Numbered from the stretch's first letter, positions 18,749-27,603 are shown. The stretch is 64,000 nucleotides of DNA from Curtobacterium sp. VKM Ac-1376 (GCF_015351025.1 NZ_JADKRV010000001.1:124001-188000); one strand, 5' to 3'. Notes: a model not told the origin generated them from the sequence alone. Translations and numbers: made by a program.

Positions 18749-18794
18749 TCATGCCGATTTCGCCGAAACAAAGTGATCTGGAAGGAACTCCCAG

Positions 18795-19292
18795 ATGAAA
18801 CCACGACGGGCGAAAGCCGTCTCCGTCCTCCGGGCGACAGGAGCCGTGCTGCTCGCTGTCGCCGTTCTCACTGGTTGCAGCGAAGGGTCTGGCATGAACA
18901 CGAAAGAAGCGAAGCAGTCCATCGTCACGTTCGTCGAGGGTTCGACCGACGTGGTCGGTGACGGCTGGGAAGTAAGCGACGGTCCGGGGCTCGGGAAGTG
19001 CGGCCGGGGTCTTGGGCAAGGGGGCGTCCAGTACGTCTACGCCATGGTCCGCTCCGCGAGCGCTGACCCGAAGGCCGACGTCAAGGCGGTGGAACAGCAC
19101 TGGAAGGAGCTCGGGGTCACGACCGAGCGGTACCAGACCGGCGGCGAGGACCCGATCCTCGGCGTCCGGGGCAGGGGCGGTCCGGTGAGCTCCTCCGACT
19201 TCCGCGCGGATCCCCGCGGGTACACGATCGACGGCAGCTCGCAGTGCGTTGCGGGGGACCTCGAGAAGATGAGCCTCGACAGTCAGGAGTGA
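18795..19292 (+). CDS. lipoprotein
   Basis: 165 residues. A basic N-terminus and hydrophobic segment end in the lipobox L-T-G-C-S (Cys near residue 29), so the mature protein should be a diacylglyceryl-anchored surface lipoprotein. The mature part has two further cysteines (GKCGRG and SSQCVAG) that could form a disulfide. It lies 46 bases after the DUF1023 hydrolase gene and may be its partner. The start has GGAAGGA upstream. No known domain was recognised. Confidence 0.8.
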   Translation: MKPRRAKAVSVLRATGAVLLAVAVLTGCSEGSGMNTKEAKQSIVTFVEGSTDVVGDGWEVSDGPGLGKCGRGLGQGGVQYVYAMVRSASADPKADVKAVEQHWKELGVTTERYQTGGEDPILGVRGRGGPVSSSDFRADPRGYTIDGSSQCVAGDLEKMSLDSQE

Positions 19293-19421
19293 CGACCGCG
19301 ACCTGACCACCGGAACCGAGCCGCGCCTCCAGTCCGGCCCGGGACCAGGGCGCCTGCCGGACGCGACACGAGGGACGGCCTGCCCCGTTGTCGAGGCGAG
19401 CCGTCCTGTGCAGCCGGGCCG

Positions 19422-20051
19422 CTAGCGCGATACCGGCACGGCGACGCTGGCGAGCTCGGCTCGCACGATGTCCGCACCAGCGGACAGCGCGCCGAGCTTG
19501 TCGAGCGCGGCACCACGTGCAAGGGGAGCCATCTCGCAGTTGGAGCTGGGGATCAGCTTGTCGGCATCGACGAAGTCGAGCGCCCGACGGAACACCTCGG
19601 CGACCTCCTCCGGGGTCTCCACCGTCTGGGTCGCGACGTCGATGGCCCCGAGCATCACCTTCTTGCCGCGGATGAACTCGACGAGCTCGAGGGGGACGTG
19701 CGAGTGGATGCATTCCAGCGAGATGATGTCGATCGACGACTGCTGCAGCAGCGGGAAGGACTGCTCGTACTGCCGCCACTCGGCCCCGAGCGTCGCCTTC
19801 CAGTTGTTGTTCGCCTCGATGCCGTAGCCGTAACAGATGTGCACGGCGGTCTCGGCGCGCAGGCCCTCGGCTGCACGCTCGAGCGCGGCCACGCCCCAGT
19901 CCTGCACCTCGTCGTGGAAGACGGTGAAGGCGGGCTCGTCGAACTGGATGATGTCGACACCGGCGGCTTCGAGTTCCCGCGTTTCCTGGTTGAGGATCGT
20001 GGCGAACTCCCACGCCAGCTTCTCGCGTGAGAGCGTGCCGAGCGTTGTCAT
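19422..20051 (-). CDS. N-terminally truncated methionine synthase (mesD paralog)
   Basis: 209 residues that align throughout with residues from about 140 onward of the full mesD product (22434-23483), with near-identical nucleotides over about 600 bases. It keeps all zinc ligands (VHICYGYG, SLECIHSH, SSNCEMAP) but lacks the N-terminal half-barrel. It begins MTTLGTLSREKLAWEF, versus an internal MTMIDTLSD in the full gene, so the coding part starts exactly at a former internal methionine and overlaps the upstream SdpI-like gene by ATGA. It is probably inactive as a methyltransferase; a decaying duplicate is more likely than a new function. Confidence 0.8.
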   Translation of the reverse strand: MTTLGTLSREKLAWEFATILNQETRELEAAGVDIIQFDEPAFTVFHDEVQDWGVAALERAAEGLRAETAVHICYGYGIEANNNWKATLGAEWRQYEQSFPLLQQSSIDIISLECIHSHVPLELVEFIRGKKVMLGAIDVATQTVETPEEVAEVFRRALDFVDADKLIPSSNCEMAPLARGAALDKLGALSAGADIVRAELASVAVPVSR

Positions 20052-20401
20052 CCCTCGGGCGAGGCCCGGCGCACGGCGCGGTGCGCCACCGCGACGGACA
20101 GGAGCGCGCCGCCGACGAGCACTACCGCGGACACGAGCACCGAGACCGGATTGCGGAGCGGTGCGAGACCGATGCTCACTGAGCACCACAACACGGTCGC
20201 GGCTCCAGCGATGATCGTCGGACGCAGCGCTGCGCGGTGGGCGATTCTCCAGGCTGCATCACTGGACATCGTGGTCGGCGTCCGGATGCCGGCGAGGCCG
20301 TTTCGAGGCAGAGACCCGTTGCCGGCCCTCCAGGTCAGCCAGATCACGAGGAGGGCAGCGCCGATCTCGAGTGCCAACGCGAACACCATTGCTTCACCCA
20401 T
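20048..20401 (-). CDS. SdpI-family-like membrane protein
   Basis: 117 residues with about three membrane helices. The segment NGLAGIRTPTTMSSDAAWRI followed by AHRAA is the SdpI/YhfL signature (G-x-R-T-P-x-T-x-x-S-x-x-A-W-x-x-x-H). Bacillus SdpI confers immunity to the SdpC toxin; here only the family is asserted. ATG 20401 is chosen; longer (20437) and shorter (20389) starts are possible. Its stop overlaps the start of the truncated mesD copy. Confidence 0.75.
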   Translation of the reverse strand: MGEAMVFALALEIGAALLVIWLTWRAGNGSLPRNGLAGIRTPTTMSSDAAWRIAHRAALRPTIIAGAATVLWCSVSIGLAPLRNPVSVLVSAVVLVGGALLSVAVAHRAVRRASPEG

Positions 20402-20568
20402 GAGGTCGACGCTACAGTCCTGGAATACAAACGGCAATGTACAGGGCGCTGACGCTGTGTGGTCACGTCATTAGCAGTCGAGCCCCAGCGCCTGAGTGCG
20501 AAGGCGGACTGCCCTGTCGCTCACAACCGCTGAGCGAGCGGGATGACGACTTGACCAAGGAGGGGAGT

Positions 20569-20808
20569 ATGAACCCACTCGTCCCGACCGTGCTCGATGC
20601 CGCGGTGTTGATCGTATGTCTGGTCGCGCTGATCCTGGCTCTCGCGGCCTTCGGCTCGCTGGCCCGCTCCGCGTCGCTCAACGGATGGCGTCTGCTCGCC
20701 TGGGCTTTCGTTGTCCTCTTCGTCCCGTTCGTCGGGCCGGCAACGTGGTTCGTAGCCCGGCGCCGCGCACGCCTGCTTGCGTTCCAGCAGGTCAGCGATG
20801 ACGCGTGA
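20569..20808 (+). CDS. small PLDc_N-like membrane protein
   Basis: 79 residues, preceded by a very strong ribosome site (AAGGAGGGGAG). Two hydrophobic helices flank LARSASLNGWRLLAWAFVVL, and FVPFVGPATWFVARRR matches the N-terminal two-helix module of phospholipase D/nuclease-type proteins (F-x-P-x-x-G-x-x-x-W). Such stand-alone modules are common and of unknown role. The upstream open part of the frame has shadow composition and is left out. Confidence 0.75.
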   Translation: MNPLVPTVLDAAVLIVCLVALILALAAFGSLARSASLNGWRLLAWAFVVLFVPFVGPATWFVARRRARLLAFQQVSDDA

Positions 20809-20955
20809 CCGTCACGTTGGTCGTCAGTAATCGTGCACGACCACGTTGCAGCGGCGTGTTCTTGAACGCCGGCGTCGTGAGCCTCCACCGACACGCCCGG
20901 TCGCTTTACGCCGGTGCTGCCGCCCGCCTTTGTGCCCGCCTGCAGAAGGAGGGAC

Positions 20956-21801
20956 GTGCGGAACCCGCTTGAGAGCTACGGACACTGGCGCGCGAGTGTT
21001 CGCGCGGCCGACGGCTGGCGAACCGTCCGCGAGCCCCGTGGGCCGTACGCCAGCGCTTCGATGCTCGAGTGGGGGAGCATCACAAAGGGACTCGTGGGCA
21101 CGACGGCCTGGCTCACACTCGAGGTCGAGCGGCCGGTCGCGCACTACCTGCCCGATGTGCCCGACGCCGAGATGACCGTTGCCGACCTCATCCACCACAC
21201 CTCGGGTCTGCCACGGCTTCCGGCCACGATGCGCGACCGCCTGTTCGGCGACCCGTACCGAGAGGCCGTTGGTGTTCCCCTGGAACACGCAGTCGCTGTG
21301 CCGGTCACGCCCCGCGGCCGGTTCGTGTACTCGAACCTGGGATACGCGCTCCTCGGCGCAGTGCTCGACGAGGTGCACGGCGACTGGTTCGCCGCTGTTC
21401 GCCAGCACGTCCTCGAGCCGGCGGGGATCAGCTCGGCGGCCCTCGTGCCGGCTCGGGCAGACCGCGTGGTGCCGAAGCTCTTCGGTCGTGCGATTCGGCC
21501 GTGGGCGCTCGGCGAGTCGTCGTTCGCGTCGGCAGGCGGCGTCTGGTCCACGTTCGACGATCTCTGTCGCTACGCCGATTGGGCGCTCGAACCCGGAGCT
21601 GGGCACTCCCGCGCGGTGAGCTGGCAGCGGGAAGGGGCATCGACCTGGATCAACGGAGAGGCGCGAGCGGCAGGAGCGGCCATCGCCAACGCGGCAGGGC
21701 TCGCCGCGGTGGTGCACACGCTCGCGAAGGCCCCACGTGCGGCCGACGCGGTCGCCACGGCGCTCATCGAGCGGGAGATTCGGCAGACATGCAGCGGCTG
21801 A
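20956..21801 (+). CDS. serine hydrolase (beta-lactamase/PBP-like)
   Basis: 281 residues of the class C beta-lactamase/esterase fold. The catalytic S-x-x-K is SITK in EWGSITKGLVG; LIHHTSGLPRLP and the Y-x-N motif (FVYSNLGYALLGAV) follow, as does EPAGISS. There is no signal peptide from this start, so it may act in the cytoplasm or the start may lie upstream. GTG 20956 has AAGGAGGG immediately before it. Its stop overlaps the next start as TGATG. Confidence 0.85.
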   Translation: MRNPLESYGHWRASVRAADGWRTVREPRGPYASASMLEWGSITKGLVGTTAWLTLEVERPVAHYLPDVPDAEMTVADLIHHTSGLPRLPATMRDRLFGDPYREAVGVPLEHAVAVPVTPRGRFVYSNLGYALLGAVLDEVHGDWFAAVRQHVLEPAGISSAALVPARADRVVPKLFGRAIRPWALGESSFASAGGVWSTFDDLCRYADWALEPGAGHSRAVSWQREGASTWINGEARAAGAAIANAAGLAAVVHTLAKAPRAADAVATALIEREIRQTCSG

Positions 21802-22268
21802 TGGTTGCACGGAAGTCCAGCGCCCGTGGCCGATGCAGGCGCGAGGGGTTTTCCGCAGCCATCGGTGCTGCGTTCCCCGTCGTCGTCGAGGTCGTGGTCA
21901 CCAGCGACTCGTGGGATCGGTTACCCGACCGGATCGCCACGACGTTCGGTCCGGACGGGAGCCCGAGCGGGTACGAGACGCCGTTGGGGACAGCGATCCT
22001 GCTCGCGGCGGTACAGGCGCCGTTCCTCATGGCAGCGGTTGGCTCCGCCTTTGCTCGAGATCGGCGCAGAGGTCGCATCTCGTGTGCGGTCACCGCAGGA
22101 TTCGTCGCGGTCCTCGCGAGCAGCTGGTTGATCATCGTTGGCTTGGCGTCATCGTCGTTGAGCTCTGCGGCGTGGTGGCTCCTCGCTGCGGCGCCCGCGT
22201 GGGCCTGCGTTCCGTACTGGCTCCTTTCCCCACGGCGGAGTGAACGAAACGGCTCGCTCAGTCCGTGA
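21801..22268 (+). CDS. DUF1648-like membrane protein
   Basis: 155 residues. After a basic N-terminus, a region with WDRLPDRIATTFGPDGSPSG resembles DUF1648 (L-P-x-x-I-x-x-H-F-x-x-x-G-x-x-x-x), followed by three membrane helices. ATG 21801 overlaps the serine hydrolase stop, indicating translational coupling; an in-frame ATG at 21789 is also possible. Function unknown. Confidence 0.68.
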   Translation: MVARKSSARGRCRREGFSAAIGAAFPVVVEVVVTSDSWDRLPDRIATTFGPDGSPSGYETPLGTAILLAAVQAPFLMAAVGSAFARDRRRGRISCAVTAGFVAVLASSWLIIVGLASSSLSSAAWWLLAAAPAWACVPYWLLSPRRSERNGSLSP

Positions 22269-22433
22269 CCAGACTCGAGGGCGCGGTGAAAGGTGACGCC
22301 AGTACCGGCGCGACCTGCCAGCCGGACCGCAGCCGCGCCTCCAGGCCGGATCGAGAGCCGCGCACGCGGCGGACGCAACACGAACGGCGCTCTCCTCCTT
22401 TCGGAAGGGAGCCGCCGTAGTGTTTCGCAGTGG

Positions 22434-23483
22434 TCAGTGCGCTGACGGGACCGCCGTGCCGACGAGCTCGGCTCGCACGATGTCCGCACCAGCGGACAGC
22501 GCGCCGAGCTTGTCCAGCGCCGCACCTCGCGCCAGGGGAGCCATCCCGCAGTTGGAGCTCGGGATGAGCTTGTCGGCATCGACGAACTCGAGCGCCCGAC
22601 GAAGGACCTCCGCGACCTCCTGCGGGGTCTCCACGGTCTCGGTCGCGACGTCGATCGCCCCGAGCATGACCTTCTTGCCGCGGATCAGCTCGACGAGCTC
22701 GAGGGGGACGTGGGAGTGGATGCACTCGAGCGAGACGATGTCGATCGAGGACTGCTGCAGGAGCGGGAACGACTGCTCGTACTGCCGCCACTCCGGCCCG
22801 AGCGTCGCCTTCCAGTTGTTGTTCGCCTCGATGCCGTAGCCGTAACAGATGTGCACGGCGGTCTCGGCGCGCAGGCCCTCGGCTGCACGCTCGAGCGCGG
22901 CCACGCCCCAGTCCTGCACCTCGTCGTGGAAGACGGTGAAGGCGGGCTCGTCGAACTGGATGATGTCGACGCCGGCGTCCTGGAGCTCCCGGGCCTCTTG
23001 GTTGAGGATCGTGGCGAACTCCCACGCCAGCTTCTCGCGGCTCTTGTAGTGCTGGTCGGAGAGCGTGTCGATCATCGTCATCGGGCCGGGGAGCGCCCAC
23101 TTGATCGGCCGGTCGGTCTGCGCGCGCAGGAAGCGAGCGTCATCCACGAACACGGGCGCCCGGCGGCTCACAGCGCCGACGACGGTCGGGACGGCCGCGT
23201 CGTACCGGTCACGGATCCGGACGGTCTCCTTGCGCTCCAGGTCGACGCCGTCCAGGTGTTCGATGAACGTCGTGACGAAGTGCTGGCGGGTCTGCTCGCC
23301 GTCGCTGACGATGTCGATGCCGCGGCGCTCCTGCTCGTGCACGGCGGACCGGAGGGCGTCCTGCTTGCCCTCGGTCAGGGCGGCACCCTCGAGCAGCCAG
23401 GGGGACCAGAGCCGCTCGGGCTCGGCGAGCCAGGAGGGTTTCGGCAGGCTGCCGACGATCGAGGTGGGGAGGAGAGAACGCAT
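22434..23483 (-). CDS. mesD: folate-independent methionine synthase, MesD-like core MetE
   Basis: 349 residues corresponding to the C-terminal catalytic barrel of MetE. Zinc ligands are visible as VHICYGYG (His and Cys near 211-213), SLECIHSH (Glu near 254) and SSNCGMAP (Cys near 312); the barrel starts TSIVGSLPKPSWL. Stand-alone core-MetE enzymes methylate homocysteine with a donor other than methyl-tetrahydrofolate. The adjacent DUF1852 gene identifies this one as the MesD type, which works with MesX and needs oxygen. The two genes are 37 bases apart, likely one operon opposite a LysR regulator. Confidence 0.87.
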   Translation of the reverse strand: MRSLLPTSIVGSLPKPSWLAEPERLWSPWLLEGAALTEGKQDALRSAVHEQERRGIDIVSDGEQTRQHFVTTFIEHLDGVDLERKETVRIRDRYDAAVPTVVGAVSRRAPVFVDDARFLRAQTDRPIKWALPGPMTMIDTLSDQHYKSREKLAWEFATILNQEARELQDAGVDIIQFDEPAFTVFHDEVQDWGVAALERAAEGLRAETAVHICYGYGIEANNNWKATLGPEWRQYEQSFPLLQQSSIDIVSLECIHSHVPLELVELIRGKKVMLGAIDVATETVETPQEVAEVLRRALEFVDADKLIPSSNCGMAPLARGAALDKLGALSAGADIVRAELVGTAVPSAH

Positions 23484-23520
23484 GGGTGTGACGGTCCAGT
23501 CAGTCGAAGGGCAGAGGAAG

Positions 23521-24477
23521 TCAGCGCGCGAGGGCGGGGTCAGCCCACCGGGCGAGGAGTGCGTGGTGCGGCCGCACCAGGTGCTCCTCGGTCCACCGGC
23601 CCTGCGTGATCCCGAGGCGGCTGCGCTCCTCGCGGTCGTAGGTCACCGGGGTGGGTGTGAAGTCGGTGTGGTCGAGGGTGGGGCGGTAGGTGCTGCCGGC
23701 CGCGGTGTTCGCGGCGTAGACCTCCGGGCGGTAGATCTTCTGGAACGTCTCCATGGTGGCGATCGTGCCGATGAGCTGGAGGTCCGTGTAGTCGCCGGTC
23801 AGGTCGCCGCGCGTGTAAAACGCGAGCGGGGCCGACGATCCGGCGGGCTGGAAGTACCGGACCCGCATGCCCATCCGGCCGAAGTAGTCGTCGGTGAGCG
23901 AGGAGTGCTCGTGCTCGTACTCGGCCCCGAGCACCGGGTGGACGTACCCGTTCCGGCGGTAGGTCTGGCTCGTCGAGACGCTGATGCACACGACGGGCTC
24001 GGCACTGAAGTCCGAGCGGAACGCGGACGACTCCAGGAAGCGCTGGAAGAGGGCCCCGTGCAGCGCCCCGAAGTCAGACGGCAAGCCCGGCGATGACGGC
24101 AGCAGCACCGAGAAGTCGTAGTCGCGCAGGTACGACGAGAAGTTGTTGCCGAGGATGCCGTGGTGGTGCTCGCCGGTGCGCTGGTCGACGATCGTGACGT
24201 CGAGCATCTCGAGCAGCGGGAACTCCGCGTCCGATCCACCGTCGGAGAACGCCAGTGCGGCCGAGACGATGTCGAGCTGCAGGCGGTAGCGGTCATGCGC
24301 CCCGGCGAGGTCGTTCGCGCGCACGTCGATCATCGTCAGCGCAGCGCGGAGGTTCTGCTGACGGTGCTCGCCGCGCGCCAGGTTGGCGAAGTTCGTGGTC
24401 AGCCGGGAGCTGTCGGCGGGGGAGTAGTCCTCGTCGAACCGGGTCCGGGTGATGCTGAAGGTGAGGTCGTTCGCCAT
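23521..24477 (-). CDS. mesX: DUF1852 protein, MesX-like partner of MesD
   Basis: 318 residues matching DUF1852, with LTFSITRTRFDEDYSPADSS near the N-terminus, GNNFSSYLRDYDFSVLLPSS in the middle and a C-terminal TIATMETFQKIYRPEVY. DUF1852 (MesX) is required with MesD for methionine synthesis in Acinetobacter; its biochemical role is unsettled. It begins at ATG 24477 and is the first gene of the mesX-mesD operon. Confidence 0.88.
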   Translation of the reverse strand: MANDLTFSITRTRFDEDYSPADSSRLTTNFANLARGEHRQQNLRAALTMIDVRANDLAGAHDRYRLQLDIVSAALAFSDGGSDAEFPLLEMLDVTIVDQRTGEHHHGILGNNFSSYLRDYDFSVLLPSSPGLPSDFGALHGALFQRFLESSAFRSDFSAEPVVCISVSTSQTYRRNGYVHPVLGAEYEHEHSSLTDDYFGRMGMRVRYFQPAGSSAPLAFYTRGDLTGDYTDLQLIGTIATMETFQKIYRPEVYAANTAAGSTYRPTLDHTDFTPTPVTYDREERSRLGITQGRWTEEHLVRPHHALLARWADPALAR

Positions 24478-24561
24478 GGTCGGCAGTCCGTACGTCGAGC
24501 GGCCCGTGGGCACGGTGGGAAGGGTGACTCGATCATCGCGGGATTCAGGGGCTATCAGGTA

Positions 24562-24586
24562 ATACCGAGACGCTATGCACCGGTAT
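24562..24586. promoter_or_regulatory. inverted repeat in the mesX-lysR divergent promoter
   Basis: ATACCG, a 13-base spacer, CGGTAT. It lies 12 bases before the lysR start and 85 bases before mesX, the usual place for a LysR recognition site acting on a divergent pair. A TATAGC box overlaps its right arm. Confidence 0.5.
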
Positions 24587-24597
24587 AGCCTCGGCCT

Positions 24598-25539
24598 ATG
24601 GCCCGGGTCTCGAACGACATCACCCTGCAGCAGCTCCGGTACTTCATCGAGGTCGCGACGGAGGGCTCGATCAGCGCAGCGGCCGACCTGCTCTACGTGT
24701 CGCAGCCGACGATGTCCGCGGCGATGAAGGACCTCGAGACGCGGATCGGACGCCCGCTCTTCACCCGATCGGCCAGGGGCGTCGTGCTCACCGTCGACGG
24801 CGTCGAGTTCCTCGGGTACGCCCGACAGGTCGTCGAGCAGGTCTCCCTGCTCGAGCAGCGCTACGTCGGTGGACAGCGGTCGCGCCGGCTGCTCGGGGTG
24901 TCCGCCCAGCACTACTCGTTCGCCGTGGAGGCCTTCGTGCGCATGGTCGAAGCAGCGGCTGCGGACGAGTACGAGTTCTCACTCCGTGAGACACGCACCT
25001 GGGACATCATCGAGGACGTCCGCACGCTGCGCAGCGAGGTGGGCATCCTCTACCGCAACGACTTCAACAAGCAGGTGCTCGGCAAGCTGCTGCGGGACGC
25101 CGGCGTCGTGTTCACACCGCTGTTCGTCGCGCAGCCGCACATCTTCGTGGCCAAGCGGAACCCGCTCGCGTCACGGGAGCGTGCGACTCTCGAGGACCTC
25201 GCCGACCTCCCGCGGCTCACCTTCGACCAGGGTGCGAACAACTCCTTCTACCTGGCCGAGGAGATCCTGTCGACGATGTCGAGCAAGCGGGAGATCCGCG
25301 TCTCGGACCGGGCGACGATCTTCAACCTCATGATCGGCCTGGGTGGCTACACGATCTCGACCGGGCTCATCAGCGACGACCTCGACCCCGAGATCGTCGC
25401 CATCCCCCTCGACGTCGACGAACGCATCGAGATCGGCTGGATCGCGCACGCATCGGTTCCCCTCACCGTGCAGGCGCAGACGTACCTGGACGAGCTGCGG
25501 GCGGTGGTCACCAGGTTCGGCGTCGAACCGCTCGGGTAG
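24598..25539 (+). CDS. LysR family regulator, divergent from mesXD
   Basis: 313 residues. The N-terminal winged helix reads ITLQQLRYFIEVATEGSISA and DLLYVSQPTMSAAMKDLE (about 5-50), and a LysR substrate-binding domain follows (about 90-300). Its position opposite mesX suggests that it controls methionine synthesis, in the manner of MetR, perhaps sensing homocysteine or a methionine precursor; this is inference. The start is only about 12 bases after the last promoter-like box, so the transcript may be leaderless. Confidence 0.88.
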   Translation: MARVSNDITLQQLRYFIEVATEGSISAAADLLYVSQPTMSAAMKDLETRIGRPLFTRSARGVVLTVDGVEFLGYARQVVEQVSLLEQRYVGGQRSRRLLGVSAQHYSFAVEAFVRMVEAAAADEYEFSLRETRTWDIIEDVRTLRSEVGILYRNDFNKQVLGKLLRDAGVVFTPLFVAQPHIFVAKRNPLASRERATLEDLADLPRLTFDQGANNSFYLAEEILSTMSSKREIRVSDRATIFNLMIGLGGYTISTGLISDDLDPEIVAIPLDVDERIEIGWIAHASVPLTVQAQTYLDELRAVVTRFGVEPLG

Positions 25540-25879
25540 GCGGGCGGCAACCACCGGACCAGCGCCGACGGCTTGTGCGGTGACCGGCCCGACGTCGCGA
25601 CCCTGGCGGGCATCTCCCAGAAGACCGTCCCGTGCGTGCGCGCCCAACGCCACTTCCGGATCCACCTCGACGACGATGTCTGCGGACCGACGTGACGCAG
25701 CACCAAGGCAACGCTCTGCGCCCGCAGGGTCCGCGCCTCCCGTCCGTGGACTGAGCCGACATGGCCTGCTCGGATGGGGCGCTGCCGCGGGCGGCAGCAT
25801 CGCCCTCAGCAGGCTGCAGGCCGGGTCGCGCGGCACGCTGCACGTCGCCCGTCGCCCGCCGCCCGGATACGCTGCGGCC
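25540..25879. other. intergenic stretch with gene remnants
   Basis: Holds a LacI N-terminal remnant (annotated separately) and, at 25731-25747, a single right arm of the dispersed palindrome (CCGCGCCTCCCGTCCGT). The GNAT gene promoter should lie near its right end. No intact gene is seen. Confidence 0.55.
25585..25641 (+). pseudogene. remnant of a LacI-type DNA-binding domain
   Basis: Translation gives RPDVATLAGISQKTVPCVR, which is the LacI helix-turn-helix pattern (D-V-A-x-L-A-G-V-S-Q-K-T-V-S-R-V). No start, no ligand domain and no continuing frame remain, so it is a fossil of a deleted regulator gene. Confidence 0.6.
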
Positions 25880-26431
25880 ATGCCGGGGAACTTCTCGTTC
25901 AGGACCACGACCGAGCGCGACTGGGAACGCGTGCGCGCACTCCGCATCGAGAACGCGACCGACAACCCCGTTTCCTACGGCGCCACCCTCGAGTACACCC
26001 GCCGGATGACCGAGGATGACTGGCGGCTCCGCGCCGTGCGCGGCGAAGCGGCGGACACGACGAGCGTCGTGGCGATCGACGACGGCACCGGCCGCTGGAT
26101 CGGGATGATGAGCGGCCAGGTCGGCGATGCCCACGGCGCGGACCCGGTGCTCACCGGTGTCTACGTCACGCCGGAGTTCCGAGGCCATGACCACGGGGTG
26201 GCGGATGCGCTGCTCGACCACGTCCTCACCTGGGCCGCAGGGCACGGTGACGCTCTCCGCCTCGAGGTGTACGACCAGGCCGTACCCGCAGGGCGCTTCT
26301 ACGCCCGCCGCGGCTTCCGGCCGACCGGCCGATCGCGCGACTTCCACGTGCTCGGCGACCGGCTCGATGCCCCGACGCTGCGGCTCATCGAACTCTCGCG
26401 TGCCCTGCGGAACGGTCAACCGCGCACCTGA
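25880..26431 (+). CDS. GNAT family N-acetyltransferase
   Basis: 183 residues with the GNAT fold. FSFRTTTERDWERVRALRIE is the first strand and helix, LTGVYVTPEFRGHDHGVADAL contains the acetyl-CoA pyrophosphate loop (here R-G-H-D-H-G-V, a slightly unusual form of Q/R-x-x-G-x-G/A), and the late AGRFYARRGFRPTGRS is motif B. Substrate is unknown. Confidence 0.85.
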   Translation: MPGNFSFRTTTERDWERVRALRIENATDNPVSYGATLEYTRRMTEDDWRLRAVRGEAADTTSVVAIDDGTGRWIGMMSGQVGDAHGADPVLTGVYVTPEFRGHDHGVADALLDHVLTWAAGHGDALRLEVYDQAVPAGRFYARRGFRPTGRSRDFHVLGDRLDAPTLRLIELSRALRNGQPRT

Positions 26432-26574
26432 TCCTCCCGACTCTGATCGAGATGAATGACGCAAGCGGTCGGACGGCCCACGAAATTACGGTGAGGTTGC
26501 TTCGACCTTCCGCCGGACGGAAGGCAGCGGCCGGTCCGCGAAACAGGTGGAGCAACGACTCATGGAGGTTCAAG

Positions 26575-27411
26575 ATGGCGTTCGTCACTACGAGCGATGG
26601 TGCGGAGATCTTCTACAAGGACTGGGGGCAGCGTGACGCGCAGCCGATCGTCTTCCATCACGGATGGCCGCTGTCCGCGGACGACTGGGACGCGCAGATG
26701 CTGTTCTTCCTCGCCAACGGTTACCGGGTGATCGCGCACGACCGGCGCGGACACGGCCGCTCGTCGCAGATCTCGACCGGTCACGACATGGACCACTACG
26801 CGAGCGACACGGACGCGCTGGTCCAGCACCTGGACCTGCAGAACGCGATCCACATCGGTCACTCGACTGGTGGCGGCCAGGTCGCCCGGTACGTGGCCCA
26901 GTACGGCGAGCCGCAGGGTCGGGTCGCGAAGGCCGTCCTGGTGTCCTCCGTGCCCCCGATCATGCTGCAGAGCGACGACAACCCGGAGGGCACGCCCATC
27001 GCGGTGCTCGACGGGTTCCGGAGCGCCCTTGCGGCGAACCGGGCCGAGTTCTACCAGGCAGTCGCCTCCGGACCGTTCTACGGCTTCAACCGGCCCGGTG
27101 CGGACGTGTCCGAACCGGTGATCGCGAACTGGTGGCGCCAGGGGATGATGGGAAGCGCCCAGGCCCACTACGAGGGGATCAAGGCGTTCTCCGAGACCGA
27201 CCAGACCGATGACCTCAGGGCCATCTCGGTCCCGGTCCTCGTCACGCAGGGCGATGACGACCAGGTGGTTCCCTACAAGGCCGCTTCGATCAAGCAGGCC
27301 GAACTCCTGAGCGACGCCACCCTCAAGATCTACGAGGGGTACCCGCACGGGATGCTGACGGTCCACGCCGACGTCATCAACCCGGACATCCTCGCCTTCC
27401 TCAAGCAGTAG
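26575..27411 (+). CDS. alpha/beta hydrolase of the cofactor-free haloperoxidase/esterase type
   Basis: 278 residues with strong ribosome site GGAGG six bases before the ATG. Motifs: oxyanion HHGWPLSADDW, nucleophile elbow IGHSTGGGQVARY (Ser near residue 99), acid in VLVTQGDDDQVVP, and late His in YPHGMLTVH. These fit the non-heme chloroperoxidase group, which are esterases with perhydrolase side activity. It is transcribed alone; downstream lies the cupin graveyard. Confidence 0.9.
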   Translation: MAFVTTSDGAEIFYKDWGQRDAQPIVFHHGWPLSADDWDAQMLFFLANGYRVIAHDRRGHGRSSQISTGHDMDHYASDTDALVQHLDLQNAIHIGHSTGGGQVARYVAQYGEPQGRVAKAVLVSSVPPIMLQSDDNPEGTPIAVLDGFRSALAANRAEFYQAVASGPFYGFNRPGADVSEPVIANWWRQGMMGSAQAHYEGIKAFSETDQTDDLRAISVPVLVTQGDDDQVVPYKAASIKQAELLSDATLKIYEGYPHGMLTVHADVINPDILAFLKQ

Positions 27412-27603
27412 GCAGCCAGGACCAGGCCGAGGCGTGCACCGACTCGGTGCGCGCCCCGTCCTGGTCCGATCGCCGTTCCGGACGCAATCGGACGTGCAGG
27501 CCGCCTTGCCGGAGCGGGCTGACCGAGTCGAATGACGCTTGGGCCCGGCCCCCGCACCTGTTCCGATGGTGTCGACGGCCAGACCAGCACCAAGGAGCAG
27601 ACG

